A stretch of 64,000 bases of DNA from Candidatus Aerophobota bacterium (GTDB lineage: Bacteria > Aerophobota > Aerophobia > Aerophobales > B3-G15). Positions 42,588 through 52,779 of this stretch are shown here, in pieces. The position numbers and the translations under genes are program-made. The notes below the pieces were generated by a model. The model was not told the origin of the DNA and did not search any database. It saw only the letters and a list, made by a program, of their open reading frames with translations. The stretch's first letter is position 1, and every line of letters begins with the position of its first letter. Where the stretch lies: assembly GCA_030615365.1 (NCBI GenBank), contig JAUWZM010000003.1:1-64000 (forward strand). Direction: 5' to 3'.

Positions 42588-42848
42588 ATGATTAAAAATA
42601 TCTTAGAAAAAATTCTATCGGGTCTTTCTGATAAAAACATAAAATTTAGTGACTTAAGAAAGCTTGTTTTGGATTTAGGATTTAGCGAAAGAATCAAAGG
42701 AAGTCATCATATCTTTTTCAAAGAAGGCATTGCAGAGATTATAAACTTGCAACCCATTAAGGAGGGAAAAGCCAAATCATACCAGGTTAAACAAGTAAGA
42801 AATATAATCTTAAAATATAGGCTTCACGAGGAGATAAAAGATGTATAA
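42588..42848 (+). CDS. hicA: HicA-family mRNA interferase toxin
   Basis: The 86-residue protein has the HicA fold signature: FSDLRKLVLDLGF, then RIKGSHHIFFKEG with the catalytic His, and a basic end. HicA cleaves mRNA and is held by HicB. The N-terminus is about 20 residues longer than usual, so the true start may be internal. It overlaps hicB by 8 bp. Confidence 0.85.
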   Translation: MIKNILEKILSGLSDKNIKFSDLRKLVLDLGFSERIKGSHHIFFKEGIAEIINLQPIKEGKAKSYQVKQVRNIILKYRLHEEIKDV

Positions 42849-43050
42849 ATATGAAGTGGTCGTCTGGTGGAATGAAGAAGACAGGGCATATATAGCTGAG
42901 GTACCTGAATTGCCAGGATGCATGGCTGATGGAACAAGTTATGAAGAAGCTCTAAAGAATGTTCAAGTAATCATCTCTGAATGGATAGAAACAGCAAAAA
43001 AGTTAGGGAGAGAAATTCCCAAACCTAAGGGTAAGCTTGTGTATGCATAA
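42841..43050 (+). CDS. hicB: HicB-family antitoxin
   Basis: The 69-residue protein begins YEVVVWWNEEDRAYIAEVPE and continues LPGCMADGTSYEEAL, the degenerate RNase H-like HicB core. It lacks a C-terminal DNA-binding domain, so autoregulation may need another factor. Gene order toxin-antitoxin is the normal one for hicAB. Confidence 0.88.
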   Translation: MYKYEVVVWWNEEDRAYIAEVPELPGCMADGTSYEEALKNVQVIISEWIETAKKLGREIPKPKGKLVYA

Positions 43051-43348
43051 AATATTTTGGTATCGATGGAAGTGTTTGGCCAGTCAAAGGGTATATATGT
43101 TAAGATTTTAGAGGGATTGAATAGCGCAGACATCCTGCCTGTGTGGGATCTGCGGCTACCAAATTATAATTGGGAAGCGAAATACCCCTTATCCATGCGA
43201 AGAGTTTTACCAGTTTACCGAATCCGGGATTAAATCTCCCAAATTTGGATGTGAAAAATGAGCCCAGAACTGGAAGAGGTCATTATCCTGGTAAAAAAAC
43301 TCGAGAAAAGGTTCTAAAGGGTTTTTTCATCTCCTCATAGGTGACGTT
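43051..43348. other. Intergenic region between hicAB and the polysaccharide locus
   Basis: About 300 bases with a decayed CAGACATCCTGCCTGTG hairpin and a copy of CAGTTTACCGAATCCGGGAT, also present near 40114. A 19-codon frame at 43258 (MSPELEEVI...) is too short to call. No gene is supported. Confidence 0.4.
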
Positions 43349-44392
43349 ATGAAAAAAGCATTAATTACTGGTATCACCGGACAGGATGGCTCTTATCTTG
43401 CGGAATTTCTGCTTTCTAAAAACTATGAAGTTCACGGGATAATTCGCCGGGCAAGCACTTTTAATACTTCCCGTATCGATCATATTTATGTCGACCCTCA
43501 CAAACCAGGTGTAAGGCTCTTTCTTCACTATGGTGACCTTTCTGATTCAGAACAGATTTCTAATATCATCTATAATATAAAACCCGATGAAATTTACCAT
43601 TTAGGTGCACAGAGTCAGGTACGAGTAAGTTTTGATATCCCTGAATATACGGGTAATGTTACTGCTTTGGGGACTACTCGAATATTGGAGGCTATGAGAA
43701 GAAGTGGAAATGACATAAGATTTTATCAGGCCTCAAGTAGTGAGATGTTTGGTGCATCCAAGCCACCTCAAAGCGAAGATACACCCTTTAAACCTCGTAG
43801 TCCCTATGCCTGTGCTAAAGTCTATGCTTATTGGATGGTTGTAAATTATCGCCAGGGCTACGATATTTTTGCCTCTAATGGTATTCTTTTTAACCATGAA
43901 AGTCCTCGTCGTGGAGAAACCTTTGTTTCTCGCAAGATTACCCGGGCTGTTGCTGCAATCCTTACCAGAAAGCAGGATTATCTTTATTTAGGCAATCTGG
44001 AAGCAAGAAGAGATTGGGGATACGCTCCTGAATATGTGGAGTCCATGTATAAGATGCTTCAGAATTATACACCCGAAGATTTTGTTATAGGTACAGGTGA
44101 GACTCATTCTGTAAAAGAATTTGTCCAGGAAGCCTTCTCTTATGTTGGCCTTGACTGGGAAGAATATGTAAAGATCGACCCACGATATTTTAGGCCTACC
44201 GAAGTAGAGGAACTGATTGCTGATTTTACCAAGTCGAAAGAAAATTTAGGTTGGCAGCCAAAGATAAAATTTAAAGAATTAATAAGGATAATGGTAGATG
44301 CAGATATGCGAAAGGTGGGATTAAAACCAATAGGAGAAGGTGATGAAATCTTAAAAGAGAAGTTTTCCTCTAGATGGTGGAAGGTCGATTAA
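43349..44392 (+). CDS. gmd: GDP-mannose 4,6-dehydratase
   Basis: This makes GDP-4-keto-6-deoxymannose, precursor of GDP-fucose, GDP-rhamnose and GDP-perosamine. The extended SDR protein (347 residues) has [15 protein letters not shown] at the NADP site and [10 protein letters not shown] carrying the YxxxK pair. Arg-rich [10 protein letters not shown] is typical of Gmd. It opens the surface-polysaccharide locus, with AGGTGA before the ATG. Confidence 0.95.
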   Translation: MKKALITGITGQDGSYLAEFLLSKNYEVHGIIRRASTFNTSRIDHIYVDPHKPGVRLFLHYGDLSDSEQISNIIYNIKPDEIYHLGAQSQVRVSFDIPEYTGNVTALGTTRILEAMRRSGNDIRFYQASSSEMFGASKPPQSEDTPFKPRSPYACAKVYAYWMVVNYRQGYDIFASNGILFNHESPRRGETFVSRKITRAVAAILTRKQDYLYLGNLEARRDWGYAPEYVESMYKMLQNYTPEDFVIGTGETHSVKEFVQEAFSYVGLDWEEYVKIDPRYFRPTEVEELIADFTKSKENLGWQPKIKFKELIRIMVDADMRKVGLKPIGEGDEILKEKFSSRWWKVD

Positions 44393-44397
44393 GATGA

Positions 44398-45348
<951 letters not shown>

Positions 45349-45367
45349 GGTTTGATTGGTAAGTAAA

Positions 45368-46042
45368 ATGATTAGAAAGACTTTTGCAGTTATTAATGAC
45401 TTAATAAGGTTATTTATCGTCTATGCGCCGGGGGCTTTAGGTAGAAAACTGAGATACCGGTATTACAAAAGAAAATTTAAAAAGTGTGGAAAAAATGTAA
45501 TCATAGATGAAGGAGTTATAATTCAAAATCCTGAAAGTGTAAGCATAGGAGACAATGTCTGGATTGACAAGTACTCTTTTTTAATTGCTGGAAAGCCGAA
45601 TCTTGAAGAGAATATAGTAAAGAGAAGAGAAAATAACAATTTTGAATGGAAACCGGGAGAACTGATTATTAAAGATAATATTCATATAGGAGTTTTCAAT
45701 ATATTACAGGCTCACGGTGGTTTGTATATAGGGAATAATGTTACTATTTCTGCAGGTGTAAAGATCTATTCGCTATCAAATTATCCTTATGATGAAGATA
45801 ATAGAGAGGTTATTACTTTTGCTAACTGTATGGTTGAGGAAAAGGATAAAGTTTCATATATTATTTCACCAATAGTTATAGAAGATGGAGTTTGGATTGC
45901 TTTAGATTGTCTTATTTTGGGTGGAACAATAGGTAAAAGCTCTTTTATATCTTCTCAATCAGTTGTTTTTAAAGACATCCCAGAAAATTCCTATGCTGTA
46001 GGTAATCCAGCAAAAAGAATCAAGGAAAGATTCAAACTGTGA
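45368..46042 (+). CDS. Left-handed beta-helix acyltransferase
   Basis: The protein has hexapeptide repeats (VIIDEGVIIQNPESVSIGD, VWIDKYSFLIAG, IYIGNNVTISAG-like turns) and ends VGNPAKRIKERF, as in sugar O- or N-acetyltransferases. An N-terminal hydrophobic stretch may touch the membrane. Its position between fcl and the aminotransferase suggests acetylation of a deoxy or amino sugar. A TTG at 45356 would add four residues; the ATG is preferred, without strong support. Confidence 0.82.
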   Translation: MIRKTFAVINDLIRLFIVYAPGALGRKLRYRYYKRKFKKCGKNVIIDEGVIIQNPESVSIGDNVWIDKYSFLIAGKPNLEENIVKRRENNNFEWKPGELIIKDNIHIGVFNILQAHGGLYIGNNVTISAGVKIYSLSNYPYDEDNREVITFANCMVEEKDKVSYIISPIVIEDGVWIALDCLILGGTIGKSSFISSQSVVFKDIPENSYAVGNPAKRIKERFKL

Positions 46043-46049
46043 GCAAAGA

Positions 46050-47156
46050 ATGAATAAGTTTATTCCTGTTTCAGAACCCTCTATAACTCAAAAAGAAATA
46101 GATTATGTGCTTAAAGCTATTAAATCTGGATGGGTTTCATCCATTGGGGAATTCATAAATAAATTTGAGATAGAGTTTGCTGAATATTTAGGAGTAAACT
46201 ATGCTCTTACAACAACTAACGGAACAGCTGCTCTTCACCTTGCTTTAGTAAGCCTTGGTATAAAAGAAGGGGATGAAGTTATAATCCCAGATTTAACCTT
46301 TATCGCTACAGCTAACGCAGTAGTATATACAGGAGCAAAACCTATTCCTGTGGATATAGATGCAGAAACATGGTGTATAGATCCGGAGGCCATAAGGAAG
46401 GCAACGACTTCAAAAGGAAAGGCTATAATACCCGTACACTTGTACGGACATCCAGCAGAAATGGAAAAAATAAATAAGATAGCTAAAGAGTATGGCTTGT
46501 ATGTTATTGAAGATGCAGCTGAAGCTCATGGAGCAGAGTATAAAGGTAGAAAGGTTGGCAGTATAGGAGATTGTGGAATTTTTAGCTTTTACGGGAATAA
46601 GATAATAACCACAGGTGAAGGCGGCATGATTACGACCAACGATGAAAAAATTTATGAGAGAGCAAGATACTTAAGAGATCACGCGATGAGCAGGGAGAAG
46701 AGATATTGGCATACAGAGGTCGGCTTTAACTATAGGATGACCAACATTCAAGCGACGCTAGGATTGGCACAACTTGAGAGGATTGGAGATCTTATAAATA
46801 AGAAGAGACAGATATTTAGGTGGTATAAAGAATTCTTAAGAGATTTGGATGGTATAAGGCTAAACCCAGAAAAAGAGTGGGCTAAGAATGTTTTTTGGAT
46901 GATTTGCTTGGTACTTGATAAGGACTATGGAATATCAAGGGATGAATTGATGGCAAAATTAAAGGAAAAAGGAATAGATACAAGACCATTTTTTTATCCT
47001 GTGAGTCAGATGCCAATGTTTAAAAGCAGTAAAGTAAGTCCCGTGGCTTATGAAATTTCCCAAAAAGGGTTAAATCTGCCAAGTAGTGTAAATTTAGATG
47101 AGGAGGAGGTTGAATGGATAGTGGGGAGTTTAAAGAAGATTATAGACAGTTTATAA
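46050..47156 (+). CDS. DegT/DnrJ/EryC1 aminotransferase, probably GDP-perosamine synthase
   Basis: A PLP sugar aminotransferase of 368 residues. Lys184 in FSFYGNKIITTGEGG is the Schiff-base lysine, and VIEDAAEAHGAEY precedes it. Overall sequence resembles GDP-perosamine synthases (Per/RfbE), which aminate GDP-4-keto-6-deoxymannose, the product of the gmd gene in the same cluster. The specific substrate is inference. It overlaps the next gene by 43 bp. Confidence 0.88.
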   Translation: MNKFIPVSEPSITQKEIDYVLKAIKSGWVSSIGEFINKFEIEFAEYLGVNYALTTTNGTAALHLALVSLGIKEGDEVIIPDLTFIATANAVVYTGAKPIPVDIDAETWCIDPEAIRKATTSKGKAIIPVHLYGHPAEMEKINKIAKEYGLYVIEDAAEAHGAEYKGRKVGSIGDCGIFSFYGNKIITTGEGGMITTNDEKIYERARYLRDHAMSREKRYWHTEVGFNYRMTNIQATLGLAQLERIGDLINKKRQIFRWYKEFLRDLDGIRLNPEKEWAKNVFWMICLVLDKDYGISRDELMAKLKEKGIDTRPFFYPVSQMPMFKSSKVSPVAYEISQKGLNLPSSVNLDEEEVEWIVGSLKKIIDSL

Positions 47157-47854
47157 TTTCTAAGTGGGTAACCCAAGAGATTAAGAGCTTTAAACAACCA
47201 TCTTTGTTAGATCTTCAAAATCAAAGCAAATATTATAAGTATTTGATAGAAAAGTTCATTCCCAATCGAAAAGACATTGATATTTTAGAACTTGGATCCG
47301 GATGGGGCGGGTTCATCTATACCCTTAAGAAACTGGGTTATTCTAATATTGATGCTGTTGATAAAATTCCTGAGTGCTGCGCATTTGTAGAAAATGAAAT
47401 TGGAATAAAAGTCATTTGCATCGATGCCTTCGATTTTTTCCCCAAAAGAGATACAAATAGAAAATACGATGTAATAGCTGCTTTTGATGTATTAGAACAT
47501 CTCAATAAAAATGAAATTGTTCAACTAATGCAATCAATTTATGAGGCGTTGAGTGATAACGGTGTTTTTATAATGAGAACTCCCAATGGAGGGAGCCTGT
47601 CTGGTCTATATATAAGATATTCGGGATTTACACATGAAATTGCCTTTACCCCCCTTAGCGTAGATGAGCTTTTTAAGGCTATTGGGTTTAAAAAAGTTTA
47701 TTGCCTACCCGACCCGAAAATAAATTTTAATCTACTAAAAGATTTGGTGAAAAAGTTAGCAGCAAGATTTTTGGCTAAGTTACTTTCTCTCGATCCAAAT
47801 TTCATTAATAGCACAAATATTATAGGAGTTGGCGTTAAGTCCGATGAAGAATAA
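47114..47854 (+). CDS. Class I SAM-dependent methyltransferase
   Basis: The 246-residue protein has motif I as ILELGSGWGGFIYTLKKLG and a later VIAAFDVLEHL. It is likely a sugar or polymer methyltransferase. The 43-bp overlap with the aminotransferase frame is long. An internal start cannot be excluded, but no later ATG comes before the fold begins. Confidence 0.82.
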   Translation: MDSGEFKEDYRQFIISKWVTQEIKSFKQPSLLDLQNQSKYYKYLIEKFIPNRKDIDILELGSGWGGFIYTLKKLGYSNIDAVDKIPECCAFVENEIGIKVICIDAFDFFPKRDTNRKYDVIAAFDVLEHLNKNEIVQLMQSIYEALSDNGVFIMRTPNGGSLSGLYIRYSGFTHEIAFTPLSVDELFKAIGFKKVYCLPDPKINFNLLKDLVKKLAARFLAKLLSLDPNFINSTNIIGVGVKSDEE

Positions 47855-48659
47855 CTTCAAAAATGCTTTAGCAATGGAAGACTATTTTGATAAATACTTA
47901 GAGTACTTTCCTGACGCACCATCCTTAGTCCTTGTAAGAAGCGTTGAGCTCAAAAATTTTCCAAAGGAATTCATAAGAGAACCTATCCTTGACCTATGCT
48001 GCGGTGATGGCTTCTTTTCCAAGTGCCTTGGATTAAGTGAAATTTATGGGTGCGATATAGACAAATCTGCTATTAAGAAGGCAGAAGATACAAATATATA
48101 TAAAGAGATTAGAGTTTGTGATGTTAGAGACTTAACTGTGTATTCAGATGCATATTTTCAGACCATAATAAGTAATTGTGCCTTAGAACATGTGAATGAA
48201 ATAGACAGAACCTTGACAAATATAGCAAGAATTTTAAAAACTAGAGGGTGTTTAATTATGAGCGTACCAGGCAACAACCTTAATGATTGGTACCTACCTA
48301 AGATAATTTTTGAAAGGTTGGGATTACATAAATATGGAAAGTATCTATTGGGAGAATTTAATAAAAGGCAAACTATTATAAATTTATATTCTTTAAATAA
48401 GTGGAGGAAAAAATTAGATGATGCAGGATTTAAAATTGTGAAACACTTTTTCTTATTTAACGAAAGATATTATAAGGTGGCTACATTTCTAGATTCTCTT
48501 GGAGGTCATTTTCTCGGTAAGTTTCACTTAATTTTCAGAAGGATAACGCCACTTACTTTCCGTAAGTTCTTATGGTGGAGAATGTTAAAACCAATATATT
48601 TAAAATCTGAACCCATTGATTTCGGCGGAGAATTAGTAATAGTGGCTGAGAAAAAATGA
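47844..48659 (+). CDS. Class I SAM-dependent methyltransferase
   Basis: Motif I is PILDLCCGDGFFSKCLGL and a later segment reads SNCALEHVNEI. The frame can open at TTG 47829, directly against an AGGAG, so the ATG at 47844 is preferred, giving 271 residues. It overlaps its neighbours on both sides (11 and 4 bp). The second methyltransferase in a row suggests a methylated or methyl-capped repeat unit. Confidence 0.8.
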   Translation: MKNNFKNALAMEDYFDKYLEYFPDAPSLVLVRSVELKNFPKEFIREPILDLCCGDGFFSKCLGLSEIYGCDIDKSAIKKAEDTNIYKEIRVCDVRDLTVYSDAYFQTIISNCALEHVNEIDRTLTNIARILKTRGCLIMSVPGNNLNDWYLPKIIFERLGLHKYGKYLLGEFNKRQTIINLYSLNKWRKKLDDAGFKIVKHFFLFNERYYKVATFLDSLGGHFLGKFHLIFRRITPLTFRKFLWWRMLKPIYLKSEPIDFGGELVIVAEKK

Positions 48660-50152
48660 AGAATAGCTTCAAAAATGTTTTATATAATGCCTTTGGGTTT
48701 GTTTTTCCTGTAATAGTATCTCTACTTACAGTCCCGTATATTGTGCATAAACTTACTCTTGAAGTTTATGGCATATATGTTCTGGCTATCTCAGTTATGG
48801 GTTTGATGTCATTTCTAGATTTGGGATTTGGACAGGGTATTATAAAGTTTGTCTCTCAATATGAAGCAAAAAGAGACTATGATAGAATCAACAAAATAAT
48901 AGGAGTCTCTCTGTCAATCTACCTAGTGATGGGTCTGTTGGGCTGTGTCCTAATATTCTCTCTTTCAGACTTTTTGGCAAGAGATGTGTTTAAAGTATCA
49001 GAGAGATATGTTCAAACTGCCTCCCTAGCTTTTAACATAGTTGCTTTCGGTTTTCTGGTTAATTTTATCAATGGGGTTTTTTCAAACATACCGAGGGCAC
49101 TTCAACGGTATGATGTATCCGTTAAAATTCAAAGTGCAGTCTGGTTTTGTTCTGTCATCTCAGTGGTTATTCTGTTATATCTTGGAAGAGGCTTAATTTC
49201 AATTCTTGTTGCACATATTTTTTTTCAGTTGGTAGGGGTAGTTATTTTTTATAAAACTTCAAAAATGATATTACCAACTTTAAAAGTAAAATTGAAATTC
49301 AGTAAAGATATTTTTAGAGAGATATTTGGGTTTAGTATCTTTACTGCTATAAATGGTATTACTGGAAATATTGTTTTTAGAGTTGATAAGATGATAATTG
49401 GAGCATTCTTGGGTACAGAAGCCGTTGCTCTTTATAATATTCCATTTATGATCGTTCAAATGGCAAATGGGTTTATAAATTCTGTTTCACAGTTTTTATT
49501 CCCGGCGGTAAGCTATATACATTCATTAGGTGATAAAGAGAGACTTGGGCAAGTTTATGCCAAATCTATGAGATATGCCGTCACTTTAGCACTAATAAGT
49601 GTCGCAAGTTTGATTTTACTTGGCGAGACCTTCCTTTCTATATGGATGGGAAAAGAATTTGCTGAAAAATCAGCATTTATCATTCCAATAATTTCTGTAG
49701 TTTTCTTTTTTATATCTATCTCAGTTGTGGGGTTTTGGTTTTACTATGGGTTGGGACGAGCAAAGATTAACATGATTTCATCTTTTGTTGCTACTTCCTG
49801 TTACCTTATATTATCCCTTATCTTAATTCCAAAATTAGGGTTGATGGGCGCTGCTGTAGCTTTAACTTTCGTACTGATACCATTTCCTATATATTTTTAT
49901 ATCCTGAACCGCCTAATCGGAGGTGATATTAAATGGCTTCTTGGCACTACAGCTAAGGCAATGCTTATATTAGCATCAGTCTTTGGTTTAAAATATGTCA
50001 TTTCAATTCCGATTGAGATAGGATGGTTCATATTTGTTGGATTATTAGTTATAACATACTCTATGTTAATGTCATATCTTCTGAAAATAATCCATTTGGA
50101 AGATCTATTAGAACTCAAGAGTAAATTAAAATTCAGAGGTGTAAAAGTATGA
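48656..50152 (+). CDS. Polysaccharide flippase (Wzx-like, MATE/MOP superfamily)
   Basis: The 498-residue protein is highly hydrophobic with about 12-14 membrane segments. It has the typical N-terminal NAFGFVFPVIVSLLTVPYIV and LDLGFGQGIIKFVSQYEA. It probably moves lipid-linked oligosaccharide across the inner membrane. ATGA overlaps join it to both neighbours. Confidence 0.9.
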   Translation: MKNSFKNVLYNAFGFVFPVIVSLLTVPYIVHKLTLEVYGIYVLAISVMGLMSFLDLGFGQGIIKFVSQYEAKRDYDRINKIIGVSLSIYLVMGLLGCVLIFSLSDFLARDVFKVSERYVQTASLAFNIVAFGFLVNFINGVFSNIPRALQRYDVSVKIQSAVWFCSVISVVILLYLGRGLISILVAHIFFQLVGVVIFYKTSKMILPTLKVKLKFSKDIFREIFGFSIFTAINGITGNIVFRVDKMIIGAFLGTEAVALYNIPFMIVQMANGFINSVSQFLFPAVSYIHSLGDKERLGQVYAKSMRYAVTLALISVASLILLGETFLSIWMGKEFAEKSAFIIPIISVVFFFISISVVGFWFYYGLGRAKINMISSFVATSCYLILSLILIPKLGLMGAAVALTFVLIPFPIYFYILNRLIGGDIKWLLGTTAKAMLILASVFGLKYVISIPIEIGWFIFVGLLVITYSMLMSYLLKIIHLEDLLELKSKLKFRGVKV

Positions 50153-51324
50153 GGATAGGTATATTGGCTATCACTTCAAAAATAAGTGGCGGTGTTTATC
50201 CATATACACAATCATTGGTGGAAAGTCTTACGCAGTTCACAAGTTATGATTATTTAATTATAAAAAGTAATGAGTTTACAATGCCAGAATTAGCAAATAC
50301 CAATTATCGTTTAGTTGAGATTAAAACAAACCCTTCAACCCTTCTAATAAAGATTAAAAAGGTGGTTTATGTGAGTTTCCCAATAATGAGGAACTTCTTT
50401 AATGTCTCATCTAACTATAAGGATATCAAAAAATACAAGCTTGACATAATAATAAATCCTCTGATAAGCCTTATTCCTCTTTATATAGATAGCAAATACA
50501 TTGTGACAATTCATGACTTGCAGCATAGGCATTATCCTAAATTCTTCACTCTTAAGGAGGGGCTTTCAAGGAATTACATCTATAAAAATGCTGCTAAGAA
50601 TGCATTATTGGTTATTTGTGAATCTAATTTCGTAAAGCGGGATGTAGTGAGGTTTTTAAACATACCAGAAGAAAAAATCCGAGTTATATCATCTCCTCCT
50701 CCAGAAGATCGGATAGCAAATAATATAAATCTTGAAAAATTAGAAGAGATAAAAAATAAATATAATCTAATGAATAAATTTCTTTTCTATCCTGCTCACT
50801 TCTGGTATCACAAAAACCATTTGAATCTCATTAGAGCTATGCATCACATAAAAGAAACTTTGAAAGAAAAAATCTCAGTTATACTTGTAGGTTCTAAAAA
50901 GAATGATTTTGAGAATACTATGAACGAAATAAACAGATTAAAACTTGACAAACAAATAAGATATCTTGGCTACGTTCCAGAAGAAGATATGCCTTATTTA
51001 TACAAACTTTCCACAGCTCTGGTTATGCCAACCCTTTTTGAGTCGCTCAGCATGCCAATCTGGGAGGCTTTTCACCTTGGATGCCCTGTGGTTTCTTCCA
51101 ATGTCCGTGCTTTACCAGAACAAGTTGGAAATGCAGGATTATTATTTGATCCGAATGATATAAAAAATATGGCGGAGAAGATTTACAGAATCTGGATTGA
51201 TGAAAACCTAAGAAAAGAACTCATACAAAAAGGCTATGAAAGGGTAAAAGATATGACACTTGAGAATTATGCCAGACAGTGGGAACGAGTTATAGAAGAA
51301 GCACTTGATATGAGGAAGACATGA
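50149..51324 (+). CDS. Glycosyltransferase family 4
   Basis: A GT-B fold protein of 391 residues. The C-terminal donor-binding part has FESLSMPIWEAFHLGCPVV and SSNVRALPEQVGNAG, including the EX7E-type acidic residues. The donor is unknown; GDP-linked sugars made by the upstream genes are candidates. The ATG overlaps the flippase stop. Confidence 0.9.
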   Translation: MRIGILAITSKISGGVYPYTQSLVESLTQFTSYDYLIIKSNEFTMPELANTNYRLVEIKTNPSTLLIKIKKVVYVSFPIMRNFFNVSSNYKDIKKYKLDIIINPLISLIPLYIDSKYIVTIHDLQHRHYPKFFTLKEGLSRNYIYKNAAKNALLVICESNFVKRDVVRFLNIPEEKIRVISSPPPEDRIANNINLEKLEEIKNKYNLMNKFLFYPAHFWYHKNHLNLIRAMHHIKETLKEKISVILVGSKKNDFENTMNEINRLKLDKQIRYLGYVPEEDMPYLYKLSTALVMPTLFESLSMPIWEAFHLGCPVVSSNVRALPEQVGNAGLLFDPNDIKNMAEKIYRIWIDENLRKELIQKGYERVKDMTLENYARQWERVIEEALDMRKT

Positions 51325-52289
51325 GTATCGAGTTGGAGTCCATCAGCTGTGACCTTTGCTGTAGCAACAATAGCACTCTGTTGCTTCAAACCCGAGATTA
51401 CCGTTACGGTCACCCCGAAAAGTTTAATATCGTAAAATGTGATCGCTGTGGACTGATATACATAAATCCACGTCCAAGCAGTAAATCTATATCAAAACTC
51501 TATGAAGCTGATTATACACCAGAAGATAAATCCCTCATTTTACCTCAAATAGAAACCCAGAAGATAAAAAGGATTTTAAGGAAAATTTGGCACCGAATTA
51601 ACGGCCAATACTACGATGAGGTGATAGCAAAAGCAGAAGGTAGAATATTGGATATTGGCTGTGGGAATGGTCATCTGTTATTATCATTAAAACAGAAGTG
51701 TTGCGAAGTTTATGGAGTAGAAACAAATCCTAAATCAGTAAAGGTCTGTAATGAATTGGGGTTGAGTGTATTTTGCGGGACACTTGAGGAAGCAAATTTT
51801 ACTGATGAGTTTTTTGATATGATCATAATGTCCCAGGTTATAGAGCATTTGTCTTCCCCCAGAAACTCTCTAAAAGAGATCAGGAGAATCTTAAAGCCTG
51901 GTGGAAGGCTCTATATATTCTGCCCGAATGCTGGAAGTTACCTGACAAAATTTTTTGGTAAATACTGGCATGGGTGGCACATACCATTTCATTTTTATGC
52001 TTTTACCGAAGATACAATAAGGAACCTTGCACATAAAGTTGGTTTTAGAGTGGAAAAGATGAGTGCAATCACTCCAGATCACTTTTTTACTGTCTCGCTA
52101 AAGTCTTACCTCTGGGGAGATAAAGAAAAAGACACAAGACCCATAGAAAGGGGTAAATTCCTTGATAGTTTATTTTTTAGGGTTTGCATTTCTCTCTTTT
52201 TCAGATTGTTTGATTTTGTTTTAAGGAGAGAGGGGGATTGTTTGAAGGTTGAAGTTTCAAAAATGGTGATGTTGGATGATGAGATTTAA
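51321..52289 (+). CDS. SAM-dependent methyltransferase with N-terminal zinc-ribbon
   Basis: Residues 8-45 contain two CxxC pairs (CDLC and CDRC), a probable zinc ribbon. Motif I follows as ILDIGCGNGHLLLSL, with a later SQVIEHLSSPRNSL. The 322-residue layout fits methyltransferases found in polysaccharide loci. It overlaps the previous glycosyltransferase by 4 bp. A degraded stretch follows. Confidence 0.85.
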   Translation: MSIELESISCDLCCSNNSTLLLQTRDYRYGHPEKFNIVKCDRCGLIYINPRPSSKSISKLYEADYTPEDKSLILPQIETQKIKRILRKIWHRINGQYYDEVIAKAEGRILDIGCGNGHLLLSLKQKCCEVYGVETNPKSVKVCNELGLSVFCGTLEEANFTDEFFDMIIMSQVIEHLSSPRNSLKEIRRILKPGGRLYIFCPNAGSYLTKFFGKYWHGWHIPFHFYAFTEDTIRNLAHKVGFRVEKMSAITPDHFFTVSLKSYLWGDKEKDTRPIERGKFLDSLFFRVCISLFFRLFDFVLRREGDCLKVEVSKMVMLDDEI

Positions 52290-52367
52290 ACATGTTCTAA
52301 AACCACAAATTGGATTAATTATTGTATTTATTGGCACTAAAATGAATAGTGAAACTCTTTGGCGTGA

Positions 52368-52571
52368 ATTAAGATAAATGAAATTGTTCAGAACCAAAAA
52401 ACCGGCATGCTAACTTCACCTAAGATAGATGAAGTTATTAGAGCGGTTAAAGAATTGTTGAACAATCCGTCTTTAGCAAAGGATATAGGGAAAACAGCTA
52501 AAAATGTTGTTCAATCAGAATGGAACTGGGAAAAATATGAACAAAGATTGTTAAACGTATATGAAGACTAA
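52368..52571 (+). pseudogene. C-terminal remnant of a family 4 glycosyltransferase
   Basis: An open frame without a proper start reads NEIVQNQKTGMLTSPKIDE, then VIRAVKELLNNPSLAKDIG and ends WNWEKYEQRLLNVYED. This is the usual last 65 residues of a GT4 enzyme, where ..EIV..G.TG.L.. follows the donor site. The N-terminal 300 residues are missing. It fills much of the 490-bp gap before the next gene. The remaining gap DNA shows no recognisable feature. Confidence 0.75.
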
Positions 52572-52779
52572 ATAAAAAGGTCTGGGTAGAATTAAATTTA
52601 AGATGAAATTGAAAAAATACTTAAAAGGTTAGTAAAATGAAAAACGCATTGATGAAAGAATTATTTTAAGCAAAGGCAAGGATTATGCAAGATTTCGCTG
52701 CTACAATATAATCATCTCTTAGGAAGAGGTCTGAAGCTTTGGAAGCCGGTAGCGGAAGCTCGTCAACTGAAAAAGGAAA

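Noticed and set aside
43258..43317. 19-codon frame MSPELEEVI...
   Set aside because: Too short and without context. Possibly a fragment of a lost gene before gmd.
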